Shown here: positions 52,422 through 60,641 of the stretch, piece by piece | How positions within the stretch are numbered: position 1 is the first letter of the stretch | How the letters are laid out: each line of letters starts with the position of its first letter | Assembly: GCA_050263095.1 (NCBI GenBank) | Contig: JBLNEW010000068.1 | Location: forward strand, 18,217-82,216 | Direction: 5' to 3' | Length of the DNA stretch: 64,000 nt | DNA from: FEB-35 sp050263095 | Lineage (GTDB): Bacteria; Desulfobacterota; Deferrimicrobia; Deferrimicrobiales; Deferrimicrobiaceae | Notes under the pieces: generated by a model | The model's database searches: none | What the model was told of the DNA's origin: nothing | Seen by the model: only the letters and a program-made list of their open reading frames with translations | Position numbers and translations under genes: made by a program

Positions 52422-52772
52422 ATGGTTAGGGAGATATCAAAATATAAGCCATCTTTTTCAACGTGCCCATTATGTAATAGCACTATGTCGAGTAAAGAAA
52501 TACGAGGGCATGTTGTTCGGTGCCAAAAGACGAAACATATTGGTATTGGCGTTAAGCAATTATCAAAAAATACCGTATTGATTACAAAAAATATACTGTG
52601 TAAAGAATGTGGATTAGTCAAGGCCGCCACTTATGATATGAACAATAAAAGACCGCCTAAAATTTGTAATGCATGTAAGAAAAATCCTCCTATTAAGTCG
52701 AACGATAAATTCGACCCATTAGACCGTTCTATCAGTGGTGGGGCATTTGAAATGAATCGAAGGAGACATTAA
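52422..52772 (+). CDS. Cassette 1: zinc-finger-like hypothetical protein
   Basis: 116 residues, very AT-rich. Cysteine pairs in STCPLCNSTM...HVVRCQK and CKECG...CNACKKN suggest two small zinc sites. An AAAGGAGAACAAAAT ribosome-binding region precedes the ATG. Basic overall, so nucleic-acid binding is possible. No family recognised. Confidence 0.55.
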   Translation: MVREISKYKPSFSTCPLCNSTMSSKEIRGHVVRCQKTKHIGIGVKQLSKNTVLITKNILCKECGLVKAATYDMNNKRPPKICNACKKNPPIKSNDKFDPLDRSISGGAFEMNRRRH

Positions 52773-52780
52773 TTTACGTC

Positions 52781-52852
52781 GCCTAACCACCGTTTGCAGA
52801 TGACGGCTTGCAGCTTTCTCGCTGAGCGCAAAGAACTGAAGCGGAGATGGGC
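52781..52852 (+). repeat. attC site 1 (right core degraded)
   Basis: Starts GCCTAAC and contains CCGTTTGCAG pairing with CTGAAGCGG, leaving an extra-helical base as in true attC sites. The right core reads GATGGGC instead of GTTAGGC, so recombination at this site is probably impaired. Confidence 0.65.
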
Positions 52853-52879
52853 AGTAATAATAACAAGGGGAGATCACAA

Positions 52880-53215
52880 ATGGGAGCTGTGGAAAACATA
52901 AAAGAAATTGCCGACCTAATAAAGAAGATCGGCGATGCTGATTTGTATCGAAAGATAGTAGAGTTGGAACATGAAGTATTTGAACTTTCATGCCAAAACC
53001 TATTAAGTCTGAGTAAGATCGAAGAGTTAAAAGAAATTTTGCGTGTCAAACAGAACATCAAATACGATGGCCAAGTATACTATCTTGAGGGAGATTCCGT
53101 TCCCTATTGCCCAAAATGCTGGGAAGTTACTAGAGCACTGGTTCACCTAACAGAATCCGCGAGCCCAAGTTTTGGTCACTGTCCGAATTGTGAAAATTCA
53201 TTCAGAGTTAGGTAG
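52880..53215 (+). CDS. Cassette 2: coiled-coil zinc-ribbon hypothetical protein
   Basis: 111 residues from the ATG at 52880, after a GGGGAGA ribosome-binding site; an in-frame ATG at 52847 lies inside the attC core. Residues 1-60 form a predicted coiled coil (IVELEHEVFELSCQNLLSLSKIEELKEIL). The rest has IKYDGQVYYLEGDSVPYCPK followed by CWE...CPNCE, a zinc-ribbon pair. Similar coiled-coil plus CPKC proteins are common in mobile regions, function unknown. Its stop lies in a GTTAGGT string, but no attC hairpin follows. Confidence 0.6.
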   Translation: MGAVENIKEIADLIKKIGDADLYRKIVELEHEVFELSCQNLLSLSKIEELKEILRVKQNIKYDGQVYYLEGDSVPYCPKCWEVTRALVHLTESASPSFGHCPNCENSFRVR

Positions 53216-53255
53216 ATCTTGGGTTGCTATATTCCAAATTTCTAGGAGATAGCAC

Positions 53256-53696
53256 ATGAATTTCAATCATATATGTCTCTATACCGATGGTGGTAGCAAA
53301 GGCAATCCAGGACCCGGCTCGATTGCCTTAATAATCTGTAACTCAAACAACGAAATATTACAGGAATATTCGGAATGCATTGGCCACTGCACCAATAACC
53401 AAGCAGAGTATAAAGCATTAATAAAAGGCCTCGACTTATCAGCAAGGTATACCCGGCGGAAGGTAACCTGTTACTCCGACAGCGAACTATTGATAAAACA
53501 AATGAATGGACAGTACAGATTAAAAAATGCTGCACTCAGAAAGTTGTTTCACCAAGTCCAGGACCTAGTTCGGATGTATGACGAGGTAGTATACCAACAT
53601 GTACTCAGAGGAAATCAGCGAATAACGCGGGCTGACCAGCTTGTAAAGCAGGCCCATGCGGGGAGACATATTGATAAGGTGCATGTCATACCGTGA
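53256..53696 (+). CDS. Cassette 3: RNase HI-like protein
   Basis: 146 residues. LYTDGGSKGNPGPGSIAL (Asp11), TNNQAEYKALIKGL (Glu51), TCYSDSELLIKQMNG (Asp75) and TRADQLVKQA (Asp127) supply the four catalytic residues of RNase HI. An AGGAG ribosome-binding site lies 7 bases before the ATG. It could remove RNA from RNA-DNA hybrids. As a cassette gene it is unlikely to be the cell's main RNase H. Confidence 0.82.
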   Translation: MNFNHICLYTDGGSKGNPGPGSIALIICNSNNEILQEYSECIGHCTNNQAEYKALIKGLDLSARYTRRKVTCYSDSELLIKQMNGQYRLKNAALRKLFHQVQDLVRMYDEVVYQHVLRGNQRITRADQLVKQAHAGRHIDKVHVIP

Positions 53697-53700
53697 CGCC

Positions 53701-53774
53701 AGCTAACCACTGCTTGGCACTGACGGCTCGCGTCTTTCTCGCTGAGTGCCCGCAGCTGAAGCGGAGCGTTAGAC
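53701..53774 (+). repeat. attC site 2
   Basis: 74 bases, left core AGCTAAC, right core GTTAGAC (53768-53774), with the CTGAAGCGGAGC block before the right core. The left core is imperfect, the right core canonical. It lies 5 bases after the RNase H stop codon. Confidence 0.75.
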
Positions 53775-53798
53775 CGACTGAAAAATGGGAGGAGGGAA

Positions 53799-54071
53799 TT
53801 GAAACACTCACTGAGAAACTTATTCGTTTTCCTGTCCATTATGGGTTTAATCGTTTCCGCATGTGCTCATCAGCCAACTCCAGCCGCATATGATCCCCCA
53901 GGATTCTTCTCTGGTCTATGGCATGGATTTATTATTTTATTCAGTCTCATTGGAAGCATTTTTTCCGACATTAGAATCTACGCATTTCCAAATTCAGGTG
54001 GGTGGTACGACTTTGGTTTCTGCATAGGGGTAACTGCATTTTTTGGTGGAGGAGCAAGTGCTGCAACATGA
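53799..54071 (+). CDS. Cassette 4: small lipoprotein with a conserved membrane-associated domain
   Basis: 90 residues from a TTG preceded by GGAGGAGG. The signal peptide ends in a lipobox (GLIVSACAHQ). The remainder, GFFSGLWHGFIILFSLIGSI followed by FSDIRIYAFPNSGGWYDFGF and a terminal glycine-rich stretch, has one or two membrane segments. It belongs to a small protein type I have seen repeatedly in cassette arrays and scattered genomes, function unknown. Confidence 0.65.
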   Translation: MKHSLRNLFVFLSIMGLIVSACAHQPTPAAYDPPGFFSGLWHGFIILFSLIGSIFSDIRIYAFPNSGGWYDFGFCIGVTAFFGGGASAAT

Positions 54072-54106
54072 GTGGAAAAACAAACAAGGGACATTTTGTT
54101 TACGCG

Positions 54107-54179
54107 GTCTAACTACCGCTTGCAAATGGCGGCTCGCGTCTTTTCGTTTAGCGCCCGCTGCTGAAGCGGAGCGTTAGAC
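54107..54179 (+). repeat. attC site 3 (best conserved)
   Basis: 73 bases, left core GTCTAAC and right core GTTAGAC, with 10-base perfect outer arms GCGGTCTAAC / GTTAGACCGC. Inner block ACCGCTTG pairs with CTGAAGCGG. This is the clearest attC in the array. Confidence 0.85.
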
Positions 54180-54194
54180 CGCGGAGGAGAAATA

Positions 54195-54833
54195 ATGAAG
54201 AAGATATCAGTGAAGGGATTGGCGGATTATATGACGGCAAGTGCTGCGGCACAAAGGAGGTTAATACGGCAATACAAATACCCTTCTGAGGATGAAGCAC
54301 GAGCGAAAATTTTGTATTACCGCGAAGCAAGGGACCGAATTGAGGCGTTCCATAGAAGAGGACGGGATGCGGATTGGCTCAGGTCCCAAGCATCAAACCT
54401 CCGAGGTCTTGCTTTGCTCTCCTCTGTGCGAACACGCACACGCCTTCGACACAATGCACGGGCACTTATAGATTATGGGCGGAACTTCAGCACCAAGACA
54501 TTTTCGGTTCTCCCCGATATATCATTATCCGTTCAATATGGCGATCTTCGGATAACAGCATTCCCTGATCTATATGTGAATGAAGATGGTGAATCAAAAA
54601 TAATTAAACTAGATTTTTCCAAGAAACCACTGCCATCGGACGTACCAAAAATAATATGTCAGGTGTTCCTAGAAGCCTCGATCCAAGCAGGTATGAGCAT
54701 TCAAGCAAAAAATATTCTTCTATTCGATGTTACGAGAGGCAAAGAATATAAACAAGCAAGAATAGGAGCAAGAATGAGTAGGAATATAGAAGCGACATGC
54801 CAAACGATTTCTGCTGTCTGGGACACAATATAA
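54195..54833 (+). CDS. Cassette 5: hypothetical protein, possible PD-(D/E)XK-like fold
   Basis: 212 residues, ribosome-binding site GGAGGAG before the ATG. The N-terminal half is helical and basic (AAAQRRLIRQYKYPSEDEARAKI). The segment ITAFPDLYVNEDGESKIIKL followed by DFSKK resembles the Asp and D/E-x-K strands of RecB-like nucleases, but the lysine spacing is not canonical. Nuclease activity is therefore only a suggestion. Otherwise unrecognised. Confidence 0.55.
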   Translation: MKKISVKGLADYMTASAAAQRRLIRQYKYPSEDEARAKILYYREARDRIEAFHRRGRDADWLRSQASNLRGLALLSSVRTRTRLRHNARALIDYGRNFSTKTFSVLPDISLSVQYGDLRITAFPDLYVNEDGESKIIKLDFSKKPLPSDVPKIICQVFLEASIQAGMSIQAKNILLFDVTRGKEYKQARIGARMSRNIEATCQTISAVWDTI

Positions 54834-54842
54834 ATTAAGACG

Positions 54843-54971
54843 GTCTAACTACCGCTTGAAGCTGACAGCTCCTTCTGGTCACAGTTCTTGCGGATTGGCG
54901 GCGCACCGAAAAGCCTTGGCCGTCGGGGTAAGGCTCGCCCCTCATCTCGCGGCTTAAGCCGAACGTAAGGC
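54843..54971 (+). repeat. attC site 4 (long, right core degraded)
   Basis: 129 bases, left core GTCTAAC followed by ACCGCTTGAAGC as in site 3. The right end reads GTAAGGC rather than GTTAGGC. Long attC sites are known, but the degraded core suggests low activity. Confidence 0.6.
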
Positions 54972-54994
54972 ACAATGGGGAGGTACATACATTC

Positions 54995-55699
54995 ATGGCC
55001 ATCCTGGCATTAAGTTGTACAAAATGTGGCAAAGAAAAGCCGATATTTATGGGGGATGAATTCGCCGGCATTAGGGATGAAATTGCCGGCAATGTGATCC
55101 ATTGCGATGCATGCCACGAAATAATAATAAGATGCAGAGTTATAAGAGGTTATATCTACGTGTTATCTAATCCGTCGATGCCAGGACTATATAAGATTGG
55201 TATGACAAGAAGGCCACTGGGAGACAGAGTTAATGAATTGGGAGCGTCAACTGGGGTTCCAACACCTTTTGTTGTTGAGGCATACTTCGAAACCAACGAC
55301 CCAGAAGAGCATGAGAGAAAGGTTCATATCGCCCTTGGGGAATACCGGATGCCAAGCAAAGAATTTTTCAGACTGCGTCTTGAGGAAGTGCTGAAAGCCG
55401 TTAAGGACATATGCGGACTGGAAAGCGTATCCAATAATTATTATTTTCAGGTTAATCAAGATGATAGCCAAGCGGAATACCCCGACGGAGCCCCACGAGA
55501 GTACCGAGGACAGTCTGAGCATCTCTTTCAAAAATGTCCACCGGTTGGGCATGAAAGAATCTTCGGAATCAGTTTGAACAGCAACATGAGGGCTCAATGT
55601 CGAAGCTGTGGCGCATTGTTATCACCACGAGCATCGGTTTGTGGATTCTGTAATAAACCTCTGGAGGACAAAGACGTAATTATTGTTGAAAAAAAGTGA
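54995..55699 (+). CDS. Cassette 6: T5orf172 (GIY-YIG-like) nuclease-domain protein with zinc ribbons
   Basis: 234 residues. N-terminal zinc ribbon CTKCGKEK...CDACHE, then a T5orf172/GIY-YIG domain: GYIYVLSNPSMPGLYKIGMT, RPLGDRVNELGASTGVPTPF, and EEHERKVHIALGEYRMPSKE followed by FFRL, which include the paired Tyr/Gly strands, an Arg and the Glu. The C-terminal zinc ribbon is CRSCGALLSPRASVCGFCNKP. The domain occurs in phage and mobile-element nucleases. Confidence 0.75.
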   Translation: MAILALSCTKCGKEKPIFMGDEFAGIRDEIAGNVIHCDACHEIIIRCRVIRGYIYVLSNPSMPGLYKIGMTRRPLGDRVNELGASTGVPTPFVVEAYFETNDPEEHERKVHIALGEYRMPSKEFFRLRLEEVLKAVKDICGLESVSNNYYFQVNQDDSQAEYPDGAPREYRGQSEHLFQKCPPVGHERIFGISLNSNMRAQCRSCGALLSPRASVCGFCNKPLEDKDVIIVEKK

Positions 55700-55727
55700 C
55701 GATGTATTAGTGAAAATTGGCCTATGT

Positions 55728-55745
55728 GCCTAACAAGCACAGGCG
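55728..55745 (+). repeat. Truncated attC (left core only)
   Basis: GCCTAACAAGCACAGGC after cassette 6 has the left core and inner block of an attC, but no right core follows within 150 bases. It probably marks the point where the array was cut or joined to the helicase region. Confidence 0.5.
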
Positions 55746-55756
55746 TATACGAAGAC

Positions 55757-55870
55757 ATGAAAAAAAATATGATTCCTCCGCGGATGGGATATTCTCGACA
55801 AAAAGGAGGTCGACTTCGAGGTGAACAGATGTTGACATTTCCAATGCCTACGATCCTTCAGGTGGCCTGA
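55757..55870 (+). CDS. Possible 37-residue peptide upstream of the helicase gene
   Basis: An open frame starting MKKNMIPPRMGYSRQKGG and ending 4 bases before the helicase ATG. It could be a leader that couples translation to the helicase, or a remnant of a lost gene. No homology recognised and no strong ribosome-binding site. Confidence 0.2.
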   Translation: MKKNMIPPRMGYSRQKGGRLRGEQMLTFPMPTILQVA

Positions 55871-55874
55871 GACG

Positions 55875-58800
55875 ATGAACGACGAATACGCGCAATCGAA
55901 TGGCATCCAAGGGTTTTCACAAAAAGTCCTCCGATATTTCCTGAACTTCCTTCAGTCGGATTTCAAGAGGCAGCATGCCCCGCGTCGTCGTATACATTTG
56001 CATTCGGATGCCGGCTTCCGAATGGGAATGCCACTCAGGAAATACGACTCACTTTACAAGGCCTCGTGGAAACTCGTCGACACCACTCCGGACGGAGGAT
56101 TGTCTCTCCGGATCGCTCCCGATCAGTTCCGGGCTCCAATCAATCCGACGCTGCGTGACCTCATCCGGCAGTACATCAATGCCATCGAAGACTGCACGAT
56201 TTCAGGCATAGCAAAGACCACGGTCGAGTTTGCCGCGGGGAGGATCGTATCTGCCGCGAAGGACCCGGAGAAATTCGTCGAATCCGTCCAGGTCCATTTC
56301 GCCGAAGAAATCGGTAAGCACATCGTCCAACCCCTTCTGTCTTTACTGGAGGCACCATTCAGGGATGCAGCCTATTCGGCCATCGAGTCCATATACGAGA
56401 TCGAGGCCGACCTCACGGATGTCATCGCGTCAAGAACCCTTGAGAATCTCCCGCTGGCTATCAATACGTTGATTGTCTCGGGCAACACAGCGCCAATGCG
56501 AGACCTCTTCGCGGATTCCTTCTCCCCTCAGGACGTCCGGTTCCGCGTGCAATCGTTCTTCGTCGATGTCGCTACCTCCGACGCCTTCCAGGAACTGCGC
56601 GACCTCCAAAACTCACTGCGTTCCGCGGAAAACCAGTCCATATACCTATACTTCTGCGACTTGAAGTTCGGACACAATATTTTCCCGCTGTTCTACATTC
56701 CATCCACGCTTACATACGATGAAGGGGACCGGGCATTCATTCTCGACTTCGAGCCGCACCTTTTCGTTAACAAGCAGGCGGTCGACTGGATTCTCCAAGA
56801 ACATAAGGGGGAAACAGCTTCCCTCCCCATTTCCCCAGTGGCCGACCGCATCGTCTATCTGGACGGCAAGCGGTCTTTCCTCGAGGAAATGGAGACCGTT
56901 TTCTCCCGCCTCATCCTCGCGTTCGAGTTGGCTGCCGGTATCGACCTACAGAGGAAAACACTCCAACAGGTATCCTCGCCGATGCTGAAGATCACAACCG
57001 CCGCATACCTCGCAGTCTTCGACAAGTCGGACGAATCGCTGATCAACGACTATGAGGAGCTTCTCGCCGCTTTCAACGAGGAACAGAAGAGCGCCGGCGA
57101 CCTCTTCGAAAACATCATCAAGGGTTTCTTATTCGATAACCCCGTCTCCGTTTCCTCGGCTGTCGAGTCTGCATGGGACGAGATGACCATCCCCGACCGT
57201 CTGGTAGCCGTCTCGCCGATCCCCGTGAATGAGGAGCAACGGAAGATCCTAATGGCCTTGAAAAATCCTAACTGCAACTATGTATCCGTCCAGGGACCTC
57301 CGGGAACTGGAAAATCACACACAATCACGGCAATTGCGTTCGAAGGGATCCTAAACGGTCAGAGCGTCCTCATCCTCTCCGACAAGACCGAAGCTCTCGA
57401 CGTCGTGCAAGACAAACTGGAATCAGCCCTTTCCAAGGTGCGGCACGGAGACGAAGATTTCCCCAACGCTATCCTGCGGCTGGGAAGATCCGGAGGCACC
57501 TACAACCGCCTCGTGTCCGCGTCAGCCCAAGCGAAGATCAAATGCCACCACAAAGCGGCAATCAGTCACGAGGAGGACCTCAGAAAACAATACGAAGAGA
57601 CGTCGGCCACGCTGCGCGCTGACATCGGGAAAACAGTCGAATCCCTATCCTCGATCAGGATTGATGTTCTGAACGAACTGCACGCGCTTGAAGCCGAGAT
57701 CGAAACCGTCCGACCGGAGATCATCTCCAGGCTCCAGAGGCCTTCGGAGCCCGTCCGCATTCCCGTACTCGCTCCCTTGGCTGGCGCGGCCCACTTTCCC
57801 TCGGCGTCCGCGGTTCTGACCCGGGCTTTCCGGGAAGGCGGTAGCAACACACTCCAATACCTCGTCCCCCATCTTTCCGCTTGGGAGCGCGCAGGGCAAC
57901 TGGCCGGGGATGTTGGACCGCGCGACCCACTGTCGGTTTTCTCCACGCTCGAATCCAGCCACCACGAGACACTCCTCCGGTACATCGCCCGGTACGAATC
58001 GCTACGCATGCCGATTATCGGCTGGCTATTCCGGCGGGCAGCGGTTCGCGAAACCGACCTCAAGGCCGGCTCCGATCTACCCTGTCCCGACCCGATTGAC
58101 CTTCACAAGCGATTGCCGCACATGAAGCGTGCGGCTCGCGTCCTGGGTCTTCTTTGCGACACGTTCACCCGCGAGGGACTTCAGGAACATCTTGTAGGCT
58201 TCGCGTATCGCCTTCTCAGGGAAGGCGAGGCTACGCATGCTGATGTTCCCGCGCTGGCGTCTCTGGCGAGGGAGTTCTCATCGGTTATCGCTGGTTCTCC
58301 CTCGAATGCCGATACTCTGCTTCGTTCAGAGGATTTCCGAACCCCGGAGGAACTTTTCGCATTCATCGCAAAAGCCGTCAGGTACTCCGCTCTCTGGTCA
58401 GACATCGTCGGACATATGGGGAGAGTTCCGAAGACCGACTACGTCGGCACCAAGATCCGGCTCGAGCAACTGAACACCACTCGGATGACCCGCGAGATCG
58501 ACAGCCGCTTCCTCGAATTCGTCGATCAAAAGAAGGCGACGGTTAAAGAGATCGGCGGCGTCATCAAGCACAAGCAGAAATTCCCAGAGGACGAGTTCCA
58601 CCACCTTTCGGACGCGTTTCCCATCATCATCGCCGGCATCCGGGAGTACGCCGAATATGTCCCTCTCAAGCAGAGGTTGTTCGACCTGGTCGTAATCGAC
58701 GAAGCCAGCCAGGTGTCTGTCGCCCAAGCACTCCCGGCTGTCCTCCGTGCAAAGAAGATCGTCGTCTTCGGCGACGCAAAACAGTTCTCGAACGTGAAGT

Positions 58801-60263
58801 CCTCGCAAGCGAGTATCGCTATCAACGCAGGCTACCTGACCGACATCGAGGCGTATTTCCGAGACAACGTCGCCGATGCGACGACAAAGATCCAGCGGTT
58901 GAAGCATTTCGATGTAAAGAAATCGATCCTCGAATTCTTCGACCTCATCGCCAACTACCAGACGATGCTCCGCAAACACTTCCGCGGCTATCAGGAATTG
59001 ATCAGCTTCTCGTCGAAAACCTTCTATGACGGACAGCTGCAGGCGATTAAAATCCGCAGTAAACCCATTCAGGAGGTGCTCCGCTTCGAGGTTCTCGAGT
59101 CTGTCCCGGAAAGCCCTGTCAAGAACGTGAACCGGGCCGAGGCCGAATTTATCCTCAAGGAACTTCGCCGGATGATCGACGATGGCGATGAGATGTCCAT
59201 CGGCGTCATTACGCCGTTCCGGGAACAGGTCAAGCTCCTCAACGAGATCCTTTTCCGCGACGCGTACGGCGAAAAGTTCGAGTCCGAGCTTCGCCTGAAG
59301 ATCATGACCTTCGATACCTGCCAGGGTGAGGAGCGCGACCTGATCATCTTCAGCATGGTCGCAACTGCCAAGCGGGATCTGCTCAACTATGTATTCCCCG
59401 TCACGCTCGATGCCGAAACCCAGGATTCTGACAGGCTCAAGGTCCAGCGCCTGAACGTCGGATTCAGCCGCGGCAAGGAAGCGTTTCTGTTCGTCCTCTC
59501 CAAGCCGGCCGACCAGTTTCGTGGTTCGATCGGAATCGTTCTGAACCACTACAAGAATATCCTGGATGACAGGTCCCGGGCAGACAAGCTGGGTGTTGAC
59601 CCGACATCCCCGATGGAAATCAAGGTTCTCGACTGGATCTACAAGACGCCTTTCTGCCAGATCAACGAAGAACGGATCGAGGTCGTCCCGCAATTCCCGG
59701 TGGGGGAGTACCTCAGGCAATTGGACCCGTTCTATGCGCATCCGGCCTATTGTTGCGATTTCCTCGTCCGCTACTATGACGGGCAAACCACTGCCAATGT
59801 CATCATCGAATACGACGGGTTTGCCGAGCACTTCGTAGAGAGGAATAAAATCCACAACGGGAACTGGGAACTCTACTATCGCCCCGAGGATATCGAACGC
59901 CAGATGGTCATCGAGTCCTACGGCTACAAATTCCTGCGCCTGAACCGGTTCAACACCGGGAATGACCCGGTGGATTATATGTCGAAGCGCCTATACGAAC
60001 TCGTGGAGGTAGCCTCAAAGGCCGACGAGGACAGCAGCCCTGTTGCTCATATCAAGGACGACGCGGAAGGAATCGAGAACGGTAGCAAGCGGTGTTGTCC
60101 TAAGTGCGGAGAGATCCGCAAAGCCCAAGAGTTCTGGGACCCCAAGCTCAAGAGCGGAAGTGGAGGATACGGTCGGAACTGTCTGGAGTGCAAACAGGCG
60201 GCGCTCAAGGCCCGTTCGGGAGGGAAAACAAGGAGGTGGCGTTCCCGCTATAGATACCGTTGA
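55875..60263 (+). CDS. Large SF1 helicase with C-terminal Vsr/MTES-type nuclease domain and zinc finger
   Basis: 1462 residues. Residues 1-450 are an unrecognised N-terminal region. An SF1 (UPF1/DNA2-like) helicase follows: Q-motif VNEEQRKIL, Walker A GPPGTGKS at 474-481, a long helical insert (about 570-900), Walker B VVIDEASQ at 940-947, VVFGDAKQFSNV, ITPFREQVKLL, MTFDTCQGEERDLIIFSMV and LNVGFSRGKEAFLF. Residues 1245-1390 form a restriction-endonuclease-like domain with Asp1295 (CCDFLV), Glu1312 (VIIEYDGFAEHF) and IESYGYKFLRLNRFN, as in Vsr/DUF559-type enzymes. A CxxC zinc finger (from Cys1407) and an Arg-rich tail end the protein. Helicase-Vsr fusions are recurrent in defence islands. The full reading frame suggests it is functional. 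Confidence 0.8.
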   Translation: MNDEYAQSNGIQGFSQKVLRYFLNFLQSDFKRQHAPRRRIHLHSDAGFRMGMPLRKYDSLYKASWKLVDTTPDGGLSLRIAPDQFRAPINPTLRDLIRQYINAIEDCTISGIAKTTVEFAAGRIVSAAKDPEKFVESVQVHFAEEIGKHIVQPLLSLLEAPFRDAAYSAIESIYEIEADLTDVIASRTLENLPLAINTLIVSGNTAPMRDLFADSFSPQDVRFRVQSFFVDVATSDAFQELRDLQNSLRSAENQSIYLYFCDLKFGHNIFPLFYIPSTLTYDEGDRAFILDFEPHLFVNKQAVDWILQEHKGETASLPISPVADRIVYLDGKRSFLEEMETVFSRLILAFELAAGIDLQRKTLQQVSSPMLKITTAAYLAVFDKSDESLINDYEELLAAFNEEQKSAGDLFENIIKGFLFDNPVSVSSAVESAWDEMTIPDRLVAVSPIPVNEEQRKILMALKNPNCNYVSVQGPPGTGKSHTITAIAFEGILNGQSVLILSDKTEALDVVQDKLESALSKVRHGDEDFPNAILRLGRSGGTYNRLVSASAQAKIKCHHKAAISHEEDLRKQYEETSATLRADIGKTVESLSSIRIDVLNELHALEAEIETVRPEIISRLQRPSEPVRIPVLAPLAGAAHFPSASAVLTRAFREGGSNTLQYLVPHLSAWERAGQLAGDVGPRDPLSVFSTLESSHHETLLRYIARYESLRMPIIGWLFRRAAVRETDLKAGSDLPCPDPIDLHKRLPHMKRAARVLGLLCDTFTREGLQEHLVGFAYRLLREGEATHADVPALASLAREFSSVIAGSPSNADTLLRSEDFRTPEELFAFIAKAVRYSALWSDIVGHMGRVPKTDYVGTKIRLEQLNTTRMTREIDSRFLEFVDQKKATVKEIGGVIKHKQKFPEDEFHHLSDAFPIIIAGIREYAEYVPLKQRLFDLVVIDEASQVSVAQALPAVLRAKKIVVFGDAKQFSNVKSSQASIAINAGYLTDIEAYFRDNVADATTKIQRLKHFDVKKSILEFFDLIANYQTMLRKHFRGYQELISFSSKTFYDGQLQAIKIRSKPIQEVLRFEVLESVPESPVKNVNRAEAEFILKELRRMIDDGDEMSIGVITPFREQVKLLNEILFRDAYGEKFESELRLKIMTFDTCQGEERDLIIFSMVATAKRDLLNYVFPVTLDAETQDSDRLKVQRLNVGFSRGKEAFLFVLSKPADQFRGSIGIVLNHYKNILDDRSRADKLGVDPTSPMEIKVLDWIYKTPFCQINEERIEVVPQFPVGEYLRQLDPFYAHPAYCCDFLVRYYDGQTTANVIIEYDGFAEHFVERNKIHNGNWELYYRPEDIERQMVIESYGYKFLRLNRFNTGNDPVDYMSKRLYELVEVASKADEDSSPVAHIKDDAEGIENGSKRCCPKCGEIRKAQEFWDPKLKSGSGGYGRNCLECKQAALKARSGGKTRRWRSRYRYR

Positions 60264-60318
60264 TCGAGAAAACAATACGACTCTTTGAAACCAAGAACCT
60301 TTCACAAGGAGGCGTTCC

Positions 60319-60636
60319 ATGAGGGTTGAGCTGACCTTGCCGGAAGAGTTCGCCGATTTGGTCGCCGAGAAAGTTGTTGAGAAAATTAAGCCCCTCTTAG
60401 AAGTGAGGCCAATTGAAGCGAGAACCACCCAGCATCACCATAGAGAAATTGATCTCATGAAGGTCGTGAACGAGCATGAGGTGTCGATCCTTGTTGGGAA
60501 ATCCGTCCCGACTTTACGCAACGATAGATCTTTAGGAAGAGGTGTCCCCTACTTCAAGATCGGGAGGGCCGTAAGATACAGGAGAGGAGAGGTCCTGAAA
60601 TGGCTTGAGACGCAACGGATTGAGCCAAGGAGATAA
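60319..60636 (+). CDS. Helix-turn-helix (AlpA/excisionase-type) protein
   Basis: 105 residues, AAGGAGG ribosome-binding site. The N-terminal 30 residues (LTLPEEFADLVAEKVVEKIKPLL) form an amphipathic helix typical of plasmid- and island-borne HTH-17 proteins. VVNEHEVSILVGKSVPTLRN and GVPYFKIGRAVRYRRGEVLK followed by WLE form the HTH and wing. It lies beside the right attachment site and may be the excisionase or a regulator of the helicase. Confidence 0.7.
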   Translation: MRVELTLPEEFADLVAEKVVEKIKPLLEVRPIEARTTQHHHREIDLMKVVNEHEVSILVGKSVPTLRNDRSLGRGVPYFKIGRAVRYRRGEVLKWLETQRIEPRR

Positions 60637-60641
60637 CGACC

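Larger units (their letters stand above)
52379..55745 (+). mobile_element. Integron-type gene cassette array without integrase (CALIN-like)
   Basis: Six short plus-strand genes alternate with 70-130-base elements that begin (G/A)xCTAAC and end GTTAGRC or a degraded form of it, with a CTGAAGCGGAG block near the 3' end. This is the attC (59-base element) design: R' RYYYAAC, R'' GTTRRRY, and an imperfect internal palindrome. All genes point the same way, toward their own attC, as in integrons. The genes are AT-rich and unrelated to each other. No intI gene is present in the window. Confidence 0.8.

Noticed and set aside
53207..53213. GTTAGGT at the end of cassette 2 as an attC core
   Set aside because: No left core or internal palindrome is associated with it; it overlaps the stop codon and may be chance.
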